Shown here: piece by piece, positions 63,528 through 64,000 of the stretch
Layout: every line of letters begins with the position of its first letter
How positions within the stretch are numbered: position 1 is the stretch's first letter
Origin: Gammaproteobacteria bacterium
GTDB lineage: Bacteria > Pseudomonadota > Gammaproteobacteria > Pseudomonadales > Azotimanducaceae
Length of the DNA stretch: 64,000 bases
NCBI GenBank assembly: GCA_002684495.1
Contig: NYVG01000029.1
Location: 88,496 to 152,495 of the forward strand
Direction: 5' to 3'
Notes under the pieces: model-generated
Databases searched by the model: none
What the model was told of the DNA's origin: nothing
The model's input: only the letters and a program-made list of their open reading frames with translations
Translations under genes and position numbers: made by a program

Positions 63528-64000
63528 ATGCAGTACGCGGAAACATATCAGCGATCGATTAGTGACCCCGAGGCGTTTTGGGCAGAACGCGCCGAGGACA
63601 TTCCCTGGTTCACTCCTCCTCAGGCTATCCTTGGTAAAGATGTGAATGGCGTCGCGCGCTGGTTTGCTGACGGCACTCTGAATACCTGTTTCTGCGCAGT
63701 GGATTACCACGTTCAGCAGGGCCGCGGCGATCAGACAGCCCTGATTTATGATTCACCGGTGACAAAGACTGTGGCCCGCTACAGCTACGCAGAGCTTATG
63801 CACTGGACAGCACGAGTCGCCGGCGGCTTGGTAGAACTCGGCGTAGCTAAAGGGGACGTGGTCATTATTTACATGCCCATGGTGCCTGAAACAATCGTAG
63901 CCATGCTGGCATGCGCGCGAATTGGCGCTGTGCATTCTGTGGTGTTCGGTGGTTTTGCTGCGGATGAACTAGCTATGCGCATTGATGATGCCGCGCCCAA
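63528..64000 (+). CDS. prpE: Propionyl-CoA synthetase (partial, C-terminus outside window)
   Basis: The first 157 residues of an AMP-forming acyl-CoA synthetase, cut by the window edge. YAETYQRSISDPEAFWAE, WFADGTLNTC, ALIYDSPVT and IIYMPMVPETIVAMLACARIGAVHSVVFGG are close to PrpE, which activates propionate to propionyl-CoA; acetyl-CoA synthetase has a different N-terminus. AGAGG lies seven bases before ATG 63528. The AMP-binding loop and the acylation-sensitive Lys lie outside the window. Confidence 0.9.
   Translation, partial: MQYAETYQRSISDPEAFWAERAEDIPWFTPPQAILGKDVNGVARWFADGTLNTCFCAVDYHVQQGRGDQTALIYDSPVTKTVARYSYAELMHWTARVAGGLVELGVAKGDVVIIYMPMVPETIVAMLACARIGAVHSVVFGGFAADELAMRIDDAAP

Overview
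This window reads as a chromosome segment of an aerobic, probably marine, gammaproteobacterium. The evidence is a proteorhodopsin with a complete retinal pathway, MetR, RhlB, AmpD/AmpG, SbcB, MiaE and a Pseudomonas/Azotobacter-type PDH E2. A group near the oligotrophic marine Cellvibrionales/Pseudomonadales is my guess from gene content, not from a tree. I see no rRNA, tRNA, insertion sequence, prophage or CRISPR array, so this is mostly core genome with metabolic islands.

Layout. 1-957: a nitroreductase cut by the left edge and a 628-bp gap. 958-7158: the phototrophy block, a blue-tuned proteorhodopsin followed by crtE-crtI-crtB-crtY-blh, tightly packed and covering prenyl diphosphate to phytoene, lycopene, beta-carotene and retinal. 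A strong 10-bp hairpin sits between the opsin and crtE. 7180-10170: small hypothetical genes, nadC and ampD. 10357-18386: aceE-aceF behind a 43-residue reading frame, a cobalamin adenosyltransferase, yajQ, ampG, an alkyltransferase-like gene, fxsA and a PaiB remnant. 18501-20711: groES-groEL with both a sigma-32-like promoter and a perfect CIRCE operator, closed by a clear terminator. 20837-30865: membrane proteins, an acyltransferase, a metalloprotease lipoprotein, a DASS transporter, sbcB, an OpuC-like ABC pair with fused binding protein and permease, and two Nudix genes.

31020-40900 is an acyl-CoA region. It holds a PLP sulfhydrylase-family enzyme, a stand-alone HMG-CoA synthase, an SDR, purC, and an operon encoding a split biotin-dependent acyl-CoA carboxylase (separate carboxylase, 73-residue carrier and carboxyltransferase) with a crotonase and an SDR. 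40923-44760 holds two methyltransferases, a GT4 glycosyltransferase and an alpha/alpha-barrel protein, probably for a glycan or glycolipid. 44949-62598 is housekeeping: metR, a PNPOx protein, a VOC protein, an RsmB-type methyltransferase, sixA, an LLM oxidoreductase, a cupin, a hisC homologue, a PerM transporter, a nitrilase, rhlB, an aminotransferase, argC, a glycosyltransferase, a miaE-like gene, an esterase, an MsbA-type ABC exporter and dinB. 62910-64000 holds an unknown basic protein and the start of prpE.

Most interesting: the opsin/carotenoid block with its intercistronic hairpin and an unusual CrtE second aspartate motif; the dual heat-shock control of groESL; the split acyl-CoA carboxylase operon with a nearby orphan HMG-CoA synthase; the glycosyltransferase/methyltransferase/barrel trio; and the PaiB remnant immediately after the fxsA stop. 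Start sites were chosen from Shine-Dalgarno spacing and family N-termini; all family assignments come from reading motifs, not from database searches.
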